NCBI GenBank assembly: GCA_949292725.1
Contig: CASFAQ010000024.1
Span: forward strand, 1-35,548
DNA from: an uncultured Eubacteriales bacterium
GTDB lineage: Bacteria; Bacillota; Clostridia; Lachnospirales; Lachnospiraceae
Length of the DNA stretch: 35,548 nt
Direction of reading: 5' to 3'
Shown here: positions 9,317 to 17,030 of the stretch, one piece after another
Numbering within the stretch: the stretch's first letter is position 1
Layout of the letters: the number at the start of each line of letters is the position of its first letter
Program-made: the position numbers and the translations under genes
The notes under the pieces: generated by a model
Database searches by the model: none
What the model saw: the letters and a program-made list of their open reading frames with translations, nothing else
Told to the model about the DNA's origin: nothing

Positions 9317-11059
9317 TTACTGGTTTTTGGTAACGATTATCTGGTTTATCGTAAGGCCATTAATCGGGGTGTTGCCTATGGATTTTATAGTCAGCTTTGT
9401 ACAGGTGTTATTTGTAGTAAGAGCGAAAGTTTCTTCAAACTCAGCACCGTCTGTAAGGTCACTGTCATTGAACACTTTAAGATTTTCTACATATGAATTG
9501 TGTCCATTTCCTATCCACACTCTAAATCCATTCGTGCCGGCATATGTTCCTTTTATAGTGACGTTTACAGTTTCTCCGGATGCGACTTCATCCTGAAGAG
9601 CAAAGTTGATAGAACATATAACAAATGTATTGAATGAAGTCACATCAGGGTTTGATTTAGGTATTAATGTCAATTCACGTGTGAATGCAACTCCGCTCTC
9701 TCCTGAATTGCTGACAACATCGCTGGATATTCTGGAATTAAATCTTCCACCACTCCATACGCGGAATGCCTGACTGTTTTCATATGATATTCCCGTGATA
9801 TATACCTTTATTATCTGCGAGCTCTCATAAGTAGTATTTAACGGAACCTGAACGTACTCAGCTCCTGCAAGAATCAGGCTGCCGCTTTCACTTATACCTC
9901 CCTTGGTGGTATCTTTTATACTTACCGTGTTAAGATCAAGCTGCTGCCAATCTTCACCTTCCGGTGCCGTAGCCGCAGGCGGTGTAGGCCTTGCTGTAGC
10001 CGCCGGAGTCTCAGTCGGCTCAGGAGTTGGCGATGCTGTCGCTACCGGAACCGGTGTTGCGTCAGGATTTTCCTTTTCTGCATCCGTATTCTTATAGAAA
10101 GTAATGGAATTCAGCGTAAATGTATTGCTCTCTCCCGACGAATCACCCGCAGCCTGTATATAGACAACGCTTTGTGTTTTGTATGATTCATCCCATGTAC
10201 TCCATATATCGGATGTAAATGTATAGTCATACGTGCCCTCTGCGAACTCGACGTTATATTGCAGAGCTTTCTTTAACTGGTTATCATTAACCCAGTAATC
10301 TTCATCCACGTATGGTCCGCCAAATCCCACGGAATAGCTTCCGGTCTGATCCGCACCGGATGTTACATTAAGCACCATTTTACTGTAATCGTCCAGATTA
10401 ATCGGGCTCTTATTGTCGTTAATATAGTAGCCGACGGAAAGCCCTCCGGACTCTCTTGACAACTCAATCGTTACTGTTCCGTCACCGTTATCCGTAAAAT
10501 TCTTTACTGAAGAATATGCAAGGTTACTCTGGGCTACATTTACCTGCTTCTCAGCCACCGGTAAAAGCGACTCTTCCACTGCGTTTGCAATTCCGGTTAC
10601 AGTTCTGTCTGTCGTTTCGGTTTCATATGTATAACTCTGACTTATATCGCCCAGTTTCCTTACAACGCCCTTAAAATTAATCTTAGTATCAAAGTATCCA
10701 TTCGGAATATTGTTCACAACAACTGTATACACAACGATATCCAGATTTTCATGACGACTGTATATCTTTCTGTATGACTCATTATCAGTCGATATAAGGA
10801 CCGGTTCCTTTGTGCTTCCTTCAACACTGACTTCTATACCGCACATATCGGCATAACTTGCGTTTAATACCTGTATTGCAAGTCTCATTGACTGGCTGCC
10901 GTCCGATGCACTCTCTTCCAAAATCGTTGCTCCAAGAACCTTCACCTGAGGTTCCAAATCTGCGGCTTTAGTTGCTCTATCCTGCCAAAACACGGCTCCC
11001 GATACAATAACCGCAGCTATCATAACAAGCGCGATTGCTTTTTTCCTAAATCTAGACAA
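9317..11059 (-). CDS. Secreted beta-rich protein with the same N-terminal domain as the CE1 esterase
   Basis: A protein of 580 residues. The signal peptide covers about 1-33 (RKKAIALVMIAAVIVSGAVF). Residues 38-150 repeat the domain found in the neighbouring esterase (LGATIL, SQSMRLAIQV, NASYADMCGI, ESYRKIYS, YTVVVNNIP). A beta-rich segment (about 185-325) resembles a carbohydrate-binding module, then comes a TPVPVATASPTPEPTETP linker and a second beta-rich module (about 365-580). No catalytic motif is seen, so it may be a binding or scaffold partner for the esterase. TTG start (TTGTCTAGA) with only a weak AGTAGG ribosome site. Function unknown; secretion is well supported. Confidence 0.75.
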   Translation of the reverse strand: MSRFRKKAIALVMIAAVIVSGAVFWQDRATKAADLEPQVKVLGATILEESASDGSQSMRLAIQVLNASYADMCGIEVSVEGSTKEPVLISTDNESYRKIYSRHENLDIVVYTVVVNNIPNGYFDTKINFKGVVRKLGDISQSYTYETETTDRTVTGIANAVEESLLPVAEKQVNVAQSNLAYSSVKNFTDNGDGTVTIELSRESGGLSVGYYINDNKSPINLDDYSKMVLNVTSGADQTGSYSVGFGGPYVDEDYWVNDNQLKKALQYNVEFAEGTYDYTFTSDIWSTWDESYKTQSVVYIQAAGDSSGESNTFTLNSITFYKNTDAEKENPDATPVPVATASPTPEPTETPAATARPTPPAATAPEGEDWQQLDLNTVSIKDTTKGGISESGSLILAGAEYVQVPLNTTYESSQIIKVYITGISYENSQAFRVWSGGRFNSRISSDVVSNSGESGVAFTRELTLIPKSNPDVTSFNTFVICSINFALQDEVASGETVNVTIKGTYAGTNGFRVWIGNGHNSYVENLKVFNDSDLTDGAEFEETFALTTNNTCTKLTIKSIGNTPINGLTINQIIVTKNQ

Positions 11060-11096
11060 AGCGATTACCTACTTATTCATTATGTATTCATCCTCT

Positions 11097-11145
11097 TCAA
11101 TTACAATCAGAATCGTGCAAACAGTCTACCTCTACAATTAGTATA
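11097..11145 (-). promoter_or_regulatory. Promoter and leader of the 9317-11059 gene with shared 14-mer
   Basis: On the minus strand an extended -10 (TGA-TATACT, 11140-11148) is followed by TAGACTGTTTG and then CTGATTGTAATTGA (plus strand 11097-11110). The leader words match those upstream of the esterase gene. Confidence 0.5.
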
Positions 11146-11225
11146 TCAGCATGGCACAAATAGTACATTGCATTATATAATCGGTGCATTTCGATAATTA
11201 TTACGTTTTTATTTTGTAATTTTTC

Positions 11226-11278
11226 TTGACTTCACGCAATCTCTTATATACAATATTACTAACAGTCAATTACAATCA
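11226..11278 (+). promoter_or_regulatory. Sigma-A promoter of the peptide operon, with shared 14-mer in the leader
   Basis: TTGACT (11226-11231), a 17-base spacer and TACAAT (11249-11254) form a near-consensus promoter. About 10 bases past the expected start lies TCAATTACAATCA (11266-11278, followed by G). This is the same word as at 9196 and 11097, but here it is in the sense strand, so the three leader RNAs would be mutually complementary. Confidence 0.75.
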
Positions 11279-11339
11279 GTCATTTCAACATGTGTCAGAC
11301 AGCTATCCATTCCAAATGAAAGGATGGCGTGTTTAGATC

Positions 11340-11492
11340 ATGAAAAAAACATATTGCGAACTTGATATTTCTATCGTGAAATTTGAGAATGAAGATATAG
11401 TTACTTCTTCAAGCCTTATGGATTTTACGGATGGACTTAATTTAGATAACTCAATACTTTTCGATGATTTATTTAGTTCGTCAGGAGAATAA
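11340..11492 (+). CDS. 50-residue precursor-like peptide
   Basis: A small ORF, too short for a usual ORF cutoff. It begins MKKTYCELDISIVKFENEDI, then VTSSSLMDF, and ends SILFDDLFSSSGE. The opening 'MKK-x-Y...I-x-x-V-x-F...D-I-x-T' resembles leader regions of putative lasso-type precursors in Clostridia. This is a remembered family pattern, not a search result. It has one Cys at residue 6, a Ser-rich end and an acidic middle. A strong promoter lies 85 bases upstream. AAAGGATGG lies 12-15 bases before the ATG, which is further than usual. The next gene ends with a similar acidic motif (SFEDLFE). The start is the only one available because an in-frame TAG sits just upstream. Confidence 0.55.
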   Translation: MKKTYCELDISIVKFENEDIVTSSSLMDFTDGLNLDNSILFDDLFSSSGE

Positions 11493-11522
11493 TTTTCCTG
11501 ATATATCAAGAGGTAGTACTAT

Positions 11523-11984
11523 ATGAGTAAGAAAGCCAAAATAATTATTATATCACTTACCGTGATAGTGCTTGTAATTATAACAGCTGTTATCATTGCT
11601 TCACATGCCGGAAGCGGCTCGGGAGCCGGCGCCAAACCGGCACATTCTATAGCGCCGATACAGGATGATTCCTCAACCTCTCCCACCCAAACGGATACTT
11701 ATCCGGCAAACACCGCATATGGTGATTTGGAAGATGATGTGTTACCGGAAGATACAGATACCGGCAACAACAGCAATGAGAATTCCGAGAGTTCTGAGAA
11801 TTCCAAAAATTCAGAGAGTTCCAAGAGTTCTGCAATTTCCAACTCTTCTGATAACTCTGATGTTACAGATGATAATTCCGATACCGGGACCCGGGAGGAG
11901 CATCCTGCGGAAGATAACAGTCTTTCTGATTATGAAGTAACCGGCGGAGATAATGAAATATCATTCGAAGATTTGTTTGAATAA
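11523..11984 (+). CDS. Membrane-anchored acidic low-complexity protein
   Basis: A protein of 153 residues. One membrane segment covers residues about 5-27 (KIIIISLTVIVLVIITAVII), followed by an exported region. Residues about 80-120 are a degenerate SSENSKNSES-type repeat of Ser, Asn, Glu and Lys. The C-terminus is strongly acidic and ends DNEISFEDLFE, which echoes the FDDLF end of the 50-residue peptide just upstream. AGAGGTAG precedes the ATG. It shares a transcript with the peptide (31-base gap) and is followed at once by a strong terminator. No known family is recognised. It could be a surface partner of the peptide or a second, anchored substrate of the same machinery; both are speculation. 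Confidence 0.7.
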   Translation: MSKKAKIIIISLTVIVLVIITAVIIASHAGSGSGAGAKPAHSIAPIQDDSSTSPTQTDTYPANTAYGDLEDDVLPEDTDTGNNSNENSESSENSKNSESSKSSAISNSSDNSDVTDDNSDTGTREEHPAEDNSLSDYEVTGGDNEISFEDLFE

Positions 11985-11990
11985 CATACA

Positions 11991-12028
11991 ACAGCCAGAA
12001 CATGTGAAATATGTTTTGGCTGTTTTTT
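11991..12028 (+). terminator. Intrinsic terminator of the peptide operon
   Basis: ACAGCCAGAACAT pairs with ATGTTTTGGCTGT across a short loop and is followed by a T6 run (12023-12028). Confidence 0.9.
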
Positions 12029-12170
12029 AATGTCCTATTTTTTTATTTCACAAATATAATCGTGCGTTTTAGTAATTAAAACTTCTACAATCGGTAATAT
12101 GATTGGTATAAATAATGTAAATTATAATTGAGCATGGGTATTAATGGATTAATTGGGAGGATTTACGGAT

Positions 12171-12482
12171 ATGAACGCAAATTTTATCCGCGAACGTATT
12201 GCAAAATTAAGAACCGAGAAATGTATTTCTGAGTATAAGATGAGCTTGGATCTTGGTCACAGTAAAAGTTACATACAGAGTATTTCATCAGGCAAAGCAT
12301 TGCCGTCCATGTCAGAATTTTTGTATATTTGTAAATATTTAGACGTCTAACCAAAAGAATTTTTCGACGAAGATCTCAAACACCCGGTCAAATCTCACGA
12401 GCTTAATGAACTTACGAAGGATATGACATCTAAAGATATTGATATGTTGATTAATCTGGCAAAAAGAATAAAAGAGCTTTAA
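12171..12482 (+). pseudogene. XRE-family HTH regulator interrupted by one nonsense codon
   Basis: The ATG at 12171 follows GGGAGG (12156-12161). The first 59 codons encode a Cro/C1-type helix-turn-helix (RERIAKLRTE, YKMSLDLGHSKSYIQSISSGKALPSMSEFLYICKYLDV). A TAA stands at 12348-12350, and the same frame then runs on for 43 codons (PKEFFDED to NLAKRIKEL) to a TAA at 12480-12482. Homologues of this class read 'LDV/I-S/T-P-KEFF' here, so a single change such as TCA to TAA explains the stop. The 59-residue product would keep most of the DNA-binding fold but lose the C-terminal helix. It sits between the peptide operon and the kinase operon, the place where a local regulator would be expected. Confidence 0.85.
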
Positions 12483-12500
12483 TAAATATCAGGCATATGA

Positions 12501-13223
12501 TTAATGTTTCATCCCCTCGTATGCTGTTATTGCCGCCTCTTTATCCATATTACAGATTAGTTCATAACCTGAAACCGAATTTAACAGATTATCGACCATG
12601 TCCAGATATCTAATGACGTCATCCTTTTCTTTCGGAATCAGTATCTGGTTTACAACAAGTCTGATTGCTTCATCCGGCCTTATGGAACGGATGCTGTTGT
12701 TGTTCCCACGTTTAAGGTAGCACAATGCGAAAAGAGGCGCTTTTGTATTAGCATTCCACCCTTCTTTTCCACACCACGGAGTTCCATATACAACGAATGC
12801 ATTGTCCATATATCTTATTATGGGCTTATCACCATTGATAATGTGCGCACGACTGCCAAACACTTTTTTCCACAGCGCAATATGCGTGCTCTTACCCGTA
12901 CCGCTTTTGGCGCAGAATATATAGGCTCTGCCATCCATCTCTATACATGCTCCGTGCAGCAAAAGTGCGTCAAAATCAATCAGCCTTTTACATATGTCGC
13001 GGTATATGCATATGCTTTCGCAATATTGCATCGAATAGTTGATACCCCAAGTATCCTTACCCACCTTCTGTTCATCCCTTATGGCGTCCGTTGTAACGCG
13101 TATGTTCATGTCCGCTTTAGCACCATCTTCCGGGAATACTATGTAGTCCTCACACATTGTTCTGACATAATCATAATGATTGTCTATGCAGATCAGAAGT
13201 TCTGCCATTCTGATATAGAACAT
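12501..13223 (-). CDS. HPr-kinase-like serine kinase of RiPP clusters
   Basis: A protein of 240 residues. Residues about 90-200 carry the HprK/P-like core: LLLHGACIEMDGRAYIF, Walker A AKSGTGKSTH, then HIINGDKPIIR and GTPWCGKEGWN, the motif typical of the cluster-linked branch. It lacks the N-terminal domain of true HPr kinases, which are about 310 residues. In the paeninodin cluster a homologue phosphorylates the C-terminal serine of the lasso precursor. Here the local 50-mer has a Ser-rich end, which would suit such a kinase, but no direct link is shown. GCAGG lies 5 bases before the ATG. The S26-like gene ends 13 bases upstream, so they form one operon. Confidence 0.85.
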   Translation of the reverse strand: MFYIRMAELLICIDNHYDYVRTMCEDYIVFPEDGAKADMNIRVTTDAIRDEQKVGKDTWGINYSMQYCESICIYRDICKRLIDFDALLLHGACIEMDGRAYIFCAKSGTGKSTHIALWKKVFGSRAHIINGDKPIIRYMDNAFVVYGTPWCGKEGWNANTKAPLFALCYLKRGNNNSIRSIRPDEAIRLVVNQILIPKEKDDVIRYLDMVDNLLNSVSGYELICNMDKEAAITAYEGMKH

Positions 13224-13236
13224 TATTACCTGCCTT

Positions 13237-13692
13237 TCATGCTTTTTTCACTCTTACTCTCATCCTGTACCAGATATACCTTAACGGATATATTGCGTTC
13301 CATATCCTTACATACATTCGGTAGCCACAGTCCGTAACATTTATGGTACGCCTCTTACGGTATATCTTAGTAACCATTCCGAGCACCTTATCCGGATGTA
13401 TCTGTTCGCATGACATGCAGTTATCTCCCCGCGTACGATACATGATGGCGTTCCCCAACGAATCCTTACGCACTTCTATAACTCTGTGTATGACAAGCTT
13501 GCCGTCCTGCCGTTCAAATAACGGCAGTTCTCCTACTCTTAACTGTCCGGTTACAGGCTCTATAAGCACCTGTGTTGCATCCTTCCTGCCCTTATCATAT
13601 AGAAGGGGCTTCATGCTTACTCCTGATGTGGATATGATAACAAATCTGTTGTGGAAAAGTTCCGTCCTTATATCAGTATGCCTTATCTCCAT
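13237..13692 (-). CDS. S24/S26-family (signal peptidase-like) serine peptidase
   Basis: A protein of 151 residues. The catalytic serine box is STSGVSMKPLLYD (about residues 22-34). The second conserved box, HRVIEV with KVLGMV downstream, fits the Ser-His variant of family S26 (as in SipW and archaeal enzymes) rather than the Ser-Lys form. There is no N-terminal membrane segment, but the C-terminal region is basic with aromatic residues (IWNAIYPLRYIWYRMRVRVKK) and may bind the membrane. Such peptidases accompany HPr-kinase-like proteins, NTP_transf_5 and PqqD in Clostridia. Its job could be to cut a leader. AGGAG precedes the ATG. First gene of the two-gene operon. Confidence 0.8.
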   Translation of the reverse strand: MEIRHTDIRTELFHNRFVIISTSGVSMKPLLYDKGRKDATQVLIEPVTGQLRVGELPLFERQDGKLVIHRVIEVRKDSLGNAIMYRTRGDNCMSCEQIHPDKVLGMVTKIYRKRRTINVTDCGYRMYVRIWNAIYPLRYIWYRMRVRVKKA

Positions 13693-13723
13693 GGTTCGCT
13701 CCTAAGGTATATATAACTGCAAA

Positions 13724-13760
13724 TGAGGGAAATCCCATATAAGGATTCCCCTCATTTTAA
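13724..13760. other. Hairpin downstream of the tRNA-Ser pair
   Basis: AAATGAGGG plus AAATCC pairs with GGATT plus CCCTCATTT around a short loop. The minus-strand side lacks a T-run, while the plus side continues TTTTAATG. It may weaken read-through from the tRNA genes into the S26-like gene or act as a processing stem. Confidence 0.45.
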
Positions 13761-13764
13761 TGAA

Positions 13765-13853
13765 CGGAGAAGGAGGGATTTGAACCCTCGCGCCGCTATT
13801 AACGACCTACTCCCTTTCCAGGGGAGCCCCTTCAGCCACTTGGGTACTTCTCC
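13765..13853 (-). tRNA. tRNA-Ser (anticodon GGA)
   Basis: 89 bases on the minus strand. The acceptor stem GGAGAAG pairs with CTTCTCC, with discriminator G. The anticodon stem-loop is CTCCC-CTGGAAA-GGGAG. A long variable arm is present and the T-arm loop contains GTTCAAATC. The long variable arm and the GGA anticodon identify serine. CCA is not encoded. Confidence 0.95.
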
Positions 13854-13922
13854 ATGTGCCTTACCTGTATACACCAGCTATGGGATAGAAAATCCTGACG
13901 AACATTCTATCCCATAAAAAAA

Positions 13923-14008
13923 CGGAGAGGGAGGGATTCGAACCCTCGGTGCCTTGCGGCACGCCGGTTTTCAAGACCGGTGCACTAAACCAGCTATGCG
14001 ACCTCTCC
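13923..14008 (-). tRNA. tRNA-Ser (anticodon TGA)
   Basis: 86 bases on the minus strand. The acceptor stem GGAGAGG pairs with CCTCTCC, with discriminator G. The anticodon arm is CCGGT-CTTGAAA-ACCGG. The long variable arm is GTGCCGCAAGGCAC and the T-loop contains GTTCGAATC. CCA is not encoded. Between it and the second tRNA-Ser lies a perfect 12-bp stem (TATGGGATAGAA against TTCTATCCCATA, within 13878-13916), probably a processing signal of a joint transcript. Confidence 0.95.
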
Positions 14009-14060
14009 TCAACTGCCAACCTAGTATACCATTACATATTATACCATGTCAAGCGGTAAA

Positions 14061-14669
14061 TTATAAATTTCTGATTTTGTTACCCAAAAACATTTTTATG
14101 GGTTCTACGTCCTCGGGTGTAGTAAGTTTTATATTGGAATATTCCCCGGCAACGATTCGTACCGGCTTCTCATTATACATCTCCCATACCATTGCATCGT
14201 CCGTAACACCTGCCATATCATCCGCACTCATATATCTGTCGAACGCATCCCAGAGGGGTTTCAGCCTGAAAGTCTGTGGAGTCTGAACGCTCCACACATT
14301 ATCTCTTTTGGGAGTTGATACAACATAACCGTTATCATCTGCAATCTTTATGGTATCCTTACTGGAAACGGCAGGAATCACAGCATCATCTTCTATAACA
14401 GCCTTAATCAGTCTCTCAATAAGAACTCCGTCAATACATGGTCTTGCACCGTCGTGGATCATAACATACTCATTATCCTTTATGAGCTTTAAACCATTAT
14501 AAACCGAATTGTAACGTTCATACGGGCACTTCTCAAATTCATACAGCGAATAGTATAATACCGGATGCCCCTCAATCATCATGTACTGCTTTGGCATATC
14601 AGTATTCATGCGGCTTCCGCTTCCTGCCGACAAAAGCACAACGCCAACCCGCAAATTGTCTCCATTCAT
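14061..14669 (-). CDS. ispD: 2-C-methyl-D-erythritol 4-phosphate cytidylyltransferase with an internal gap
   Basis: IspD makes CDP-methylerythritol from MEP and CTP in isoprenoid synthesis. The N-terminal CTP loop (LLSAGSGSRMNTDMPKQY), MIHDGARPCI, the SSKDTIK stretch and the C-terminal VTDDA and NIKLTTPEDV are all present. The protein is only 202 residues, against about 230 in the family. The missing part is internal: EFEKCPY at about residue 51 runs straight into ERYNSVYNGL, so some 30-35 residues that form a core strand-helix-strand of the Rossmann fold are absent without a frameshift. A working enzyme is doubtful unless a second copy exists. RBS upstream is weak. Follows tsaD by 17 bases. 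Confidence 0.8.
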   Translation of the reverse strand: MNGDNLRVGVVLLSAGSGSRMNTDMPKQYMMIEGHPVLYYSLYEFEKCPYERYNSVYNGLKLIKDNEYVMIHDGARPCIDGVLIERLIKAVIEDDAVIPAVSSKDTIKIADDNGYVVSTPKRDNVWSVQTPQTFRLKPLWDAFDRYMSADDMAGVTDDAMVWEMYNEKPVRIVAGEYSNIKLTTPEDVEPIKMFLGNKIRNL

Positions 14670-14686
14670 AGTCTCTACCGCTTTCC

Positions 14687-15760
14687 TTACTCAAATTTAA
14701 GATTGGCTACTGCATTAAGATCGTATCCAAAACGTACTCCGCGGATATATTCATAATACCCTGCCGCGCCGATCATAGCCGCGTTGTCCGTGCATAAAAG
14801 CGGGTCAGGGTAACAGAGTCTTTTGCCACCGGCACTACAAGCCTCCTCAAACCTCTTTCTAAGCTCACTATTGCACGCCACCCCTCCTGCAAGCGCGATA
14901 CAATCATAATCATACTCATCCGCTGCCTGCATGGTATGTCCGACCAGCACGTCAACAACCGCATCCTGAAATGATGCCGCTATGGACGCCCTGTCATATT
15001 CCTCATGCTTCATGTTGCAGCCATTTACATAATTAAGAACCGCTGATTTGATGCCGCTAAAACTAAAATCATACGGATGTCCTTCGATATGGCCTCTTGG
15101 GAAATGTATCGCCTTAGCGTCGCCTTCCTTTGCCAGCATATCTATCTTCGCACCGCCGGGATAACCAAGTCCTATGGTCCTTGCCACCTTATCAAATGCT
15201 TCTCCGGCGGCGTCATCCCTCGTTCTTCCTATAATATTATACACTCCGTAATCCTTTACCTCTACTACATTGGTATGACCACCGGAAACCACAAGGCACA
15301 TAAAAGGCGGCTTAAGGTCCTTATGACATATATAATTAGCCGAAATATGCCCTCCTATATGATGAACCCCGACAAGCGGAAGCCTCTTTGCATAAGCTAT
15401 TGCCTTTGCTGCCGATACTCCTACCAGCAGGGAACCTATAAGACCCGGGCCATATGTAACGCATACCGCATCAATCCTGTCAAGCTCCGTATCCGCCTGT
15501 TTTAAAGCCTCCTCTATAACAGGATTAATGCACTCTATATGCTTTCTTGAAGCAATCTCCGGTACAACTCCGCCGTATAACTTATGGATATCTGTCTGCG
15601 ACGCAATAATATTGGACAATACATCCCTACCGTTACGCACAACGGCCGCCGAGGTCTCATCACACGAGCTCTCTACTGCAAGTACGTATATATCATCCCC
15701 GCTTTCACAGACACTGTGCGGATGCGCCGCATTATAAAAACTTATATTCTCATCCATCAT
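14687..15760 (-). CDS. tsaD: tRNA N6-adenosine threonylcarbamoyltransferase
   Basis: About 357 residues, normal length. TsaD transfers the threonylcarbamoyl group to A37 of ANN-reading tRNAs, working with TsaB and TsaE, both encoded nearby at 17467-18617. The ASKHA-fold motifs are present: [13 protein letters not shown], the metal-binding [28 protein letters not shown] and [12 protein letters not shown]. The N-terminus has about 25 extra residues before the first strand. The ATG at 15760 overlaps the rnz stop (TGATG), with GAGG 7 bases upstream; a second ATG follows directly. Confidence 0.95.
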   Translation of the reverse strand: MMDENISFYNAAHPHSVCESGDDIYVLAVESSCDETSAAVVRNGRDVLSNIIASQTDIHKLYGGVVPEIASRKHIECINPVIEEALKQADTELDRIDAVCVTYGPGLIGSLLVGVSAAKAIAYAKRLPLVGVHHIGGHISANYICHKDLKPPFMCLVVSGGHTNVVEVKDYGVYNIIGRTRDDAAGEAFDKVARTIGLGYPGGAKIDMLAKEGDAKAIHFPRGHIEGHPYDFSFSGIKSAVLNYVNGCNMKHEEYDRASIAASFQDAVVDVLVGHTMQAADEYDYDCIALAGGVACNSELRKRFEEACSAGGKRLCYPDPLLCTDNAAMIGAAGYYEYIRGVRFGYDLNAVANLKFE

Positions 15761-16671
15761 CAATCATCCTCGTAAACTAAAGTAATGCTTCTTCTGTCTT
15801 TTGCACATTCTGTATCAGGAAAAATAGCCCTCACCTCATCCAGATACTGCTCAGGTTTAATAAGCGAAGGACTGTAATGCGTAAGCCACATCTTGCTGAC
15901 ACCGGCTTTCTTTGCAAGCTCTGCCGCCTCATAAAATGTCATGTGACGGTTCTCATAAGCCTTCTTCTGCTTATCCTTCTCGCCATACATTCCCTCACAT
16001 ATGAACAAATCAGCGCCACATGCCTTATCTGATATCACGGATATGGGCCTTGTATCTGTACAATAAGTCAGTTTGATTCCCTTTCTCGGCGGTCCGAGAA
16101 CATCGTCCGGTGTATATACCCTTCCATCATATTCCACGCTGCCGCCCTTCTGCAGGGGGTTCCATAATTTAATCGGAATTCCTTTTTCTTTAGCGCGTTC
16201 CACGGAAAATTTTCCATTTCTTGGAAGTAAAAGATTGTAACCATAGCATGTAATACTATGGTTTACCTTAAATGCCTCAATTGTAAGTCCTTCTATCTCG
16301 GTACTAAACTCATCTTCATCTATTTCAGTATATATTATATCAAACGGAAGCTCAGGAGCAATAACCCTTAAACAGTCCACCACTTTCTTAAGCCCCCTTG
16401 GTCCAATAAGGGTAAGCGGTTTTACCCTGTCAGAATTACCCATAGAAAGAAGCAGACCCGGAAGTCCGCTGATGTGATCGCCATGATAATGTGTAAAGCA
16501 TATGGTATCTATCGGATTGACGCTCCAGCCCTTTTTACGAATGGACACCTGAGTACCCTCGCCACAGTCAATAAGAAGGCTGCTTCCATTATATCTGACC
16601 ATAAGCGAAGTAAGGTGTCTCTTAGGCAGCGGCATCATGCCGCCCGTACCTAGCAAGCATACATCTAACAT
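15760..16671 (-). CDS. rnz: Ribonuclease Z
   Basis: A 303-residue metallo-beta-lactamase-fold endonuclease that cuts the 3' trailer of tRNA precursors. The zinc site is clear: [16 protein letters not shown], the later Asp in YCTDTRP and His in [18 protein letters not shown] is the conserved exosite-side HMT motif. Length fits the bacterial short form. Since the two tRNA-Ser genes in this window lack an encoded CCA, RNase Z would be the expected 3' processor. Overlaps tsaD start by one base; in a run with tRNA-modification genes. Confidence 0.94.
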   Translation of the reverse strand: MLDVCLLGTGGMMPLPKRHLTSLMVRYNGSSLLIDCGEGTQVSIRKKGWSVNPIDTICFTHYHGDHISGLPGLLLSMGNSDRVKPLTLIGPRGLKKVVDCLRVIAPELPFDIIYTEIDEDEFSTEIEGLTIEAFKVNHSITCYGYNLLLPRNGKFSVERAKEKGIPIKLWNPLQKGGSVEYDGRVYTPDDVLGPPRKGIKLTYCTDTRPISVISDKACGADLFICEGMYGEKDKQKKAYENRHMTFYEAAELAKKAGVSKMWLTHYSPSLIKPEQYLDEVRAIFPDTECAKDRRSITLVYEDD

Positions 16672-16712
16672 CTTTTTCTCCTTTAATCATACTAAGAAGA
16701 TATTAGCACACA

Positions 16713-16946
16713 TTAATTGTTTAAACAAGAAAAAGGCGCAGACATAACCTCCGTTTTTTCACTGACCTCTACAGGAACGACAAATGCAGATGTGATTTTT
16801 TCATAGCACTCTTCGCAAAGATTAAACTTGTGTATCTGCAGATCTTTTTTTGAAAAATATCCCCATTCTTTTACAAATGTACATACATCCTCCTGTGGGA
16901 TATCGCCTTTGAATAATATTATTCTTCCACACGAATTACATATCAT
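16713..16946 (-). CDS. Small zinc-ribbon-like protein, function unknown
   Basis: A protein of 77 residues. Two CxxC-type pairs (CNSCGR at the N-terminus and CEECYEK at about 47) suggest one bound zinc. WGYFSKKD and FVVPVEVSE are features I associate with a family of short uncharacterised proteins in Clostridia. It lies between rimI and rnz in the same direction. No function is proposed. Confidence 0.7.
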   Translation of the reverse strand: MICNSCGRIILFKGDIPQEDVCTFVKEWGYFSKKDLQIHKFNLCEECYEKITSAFVVPVEVSEKTEVMSAPFSCLNN

Positions 16947-17030
16947 AAGACATAACCCTCCCCTGACTTATATAAGATAAATGAATTATATCAACAAATA
17001 TTCACATCGCCTAGTGGGAATTGGTGGCAG

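Noticed and set aside
11760..11850. CRISPR-like or tandem DNA repeat
   Set aside because: The repetition comes from codons for a Ser/Asn/Glu/Lys low-complexity protein segment; there are no constant repeats with spacers.
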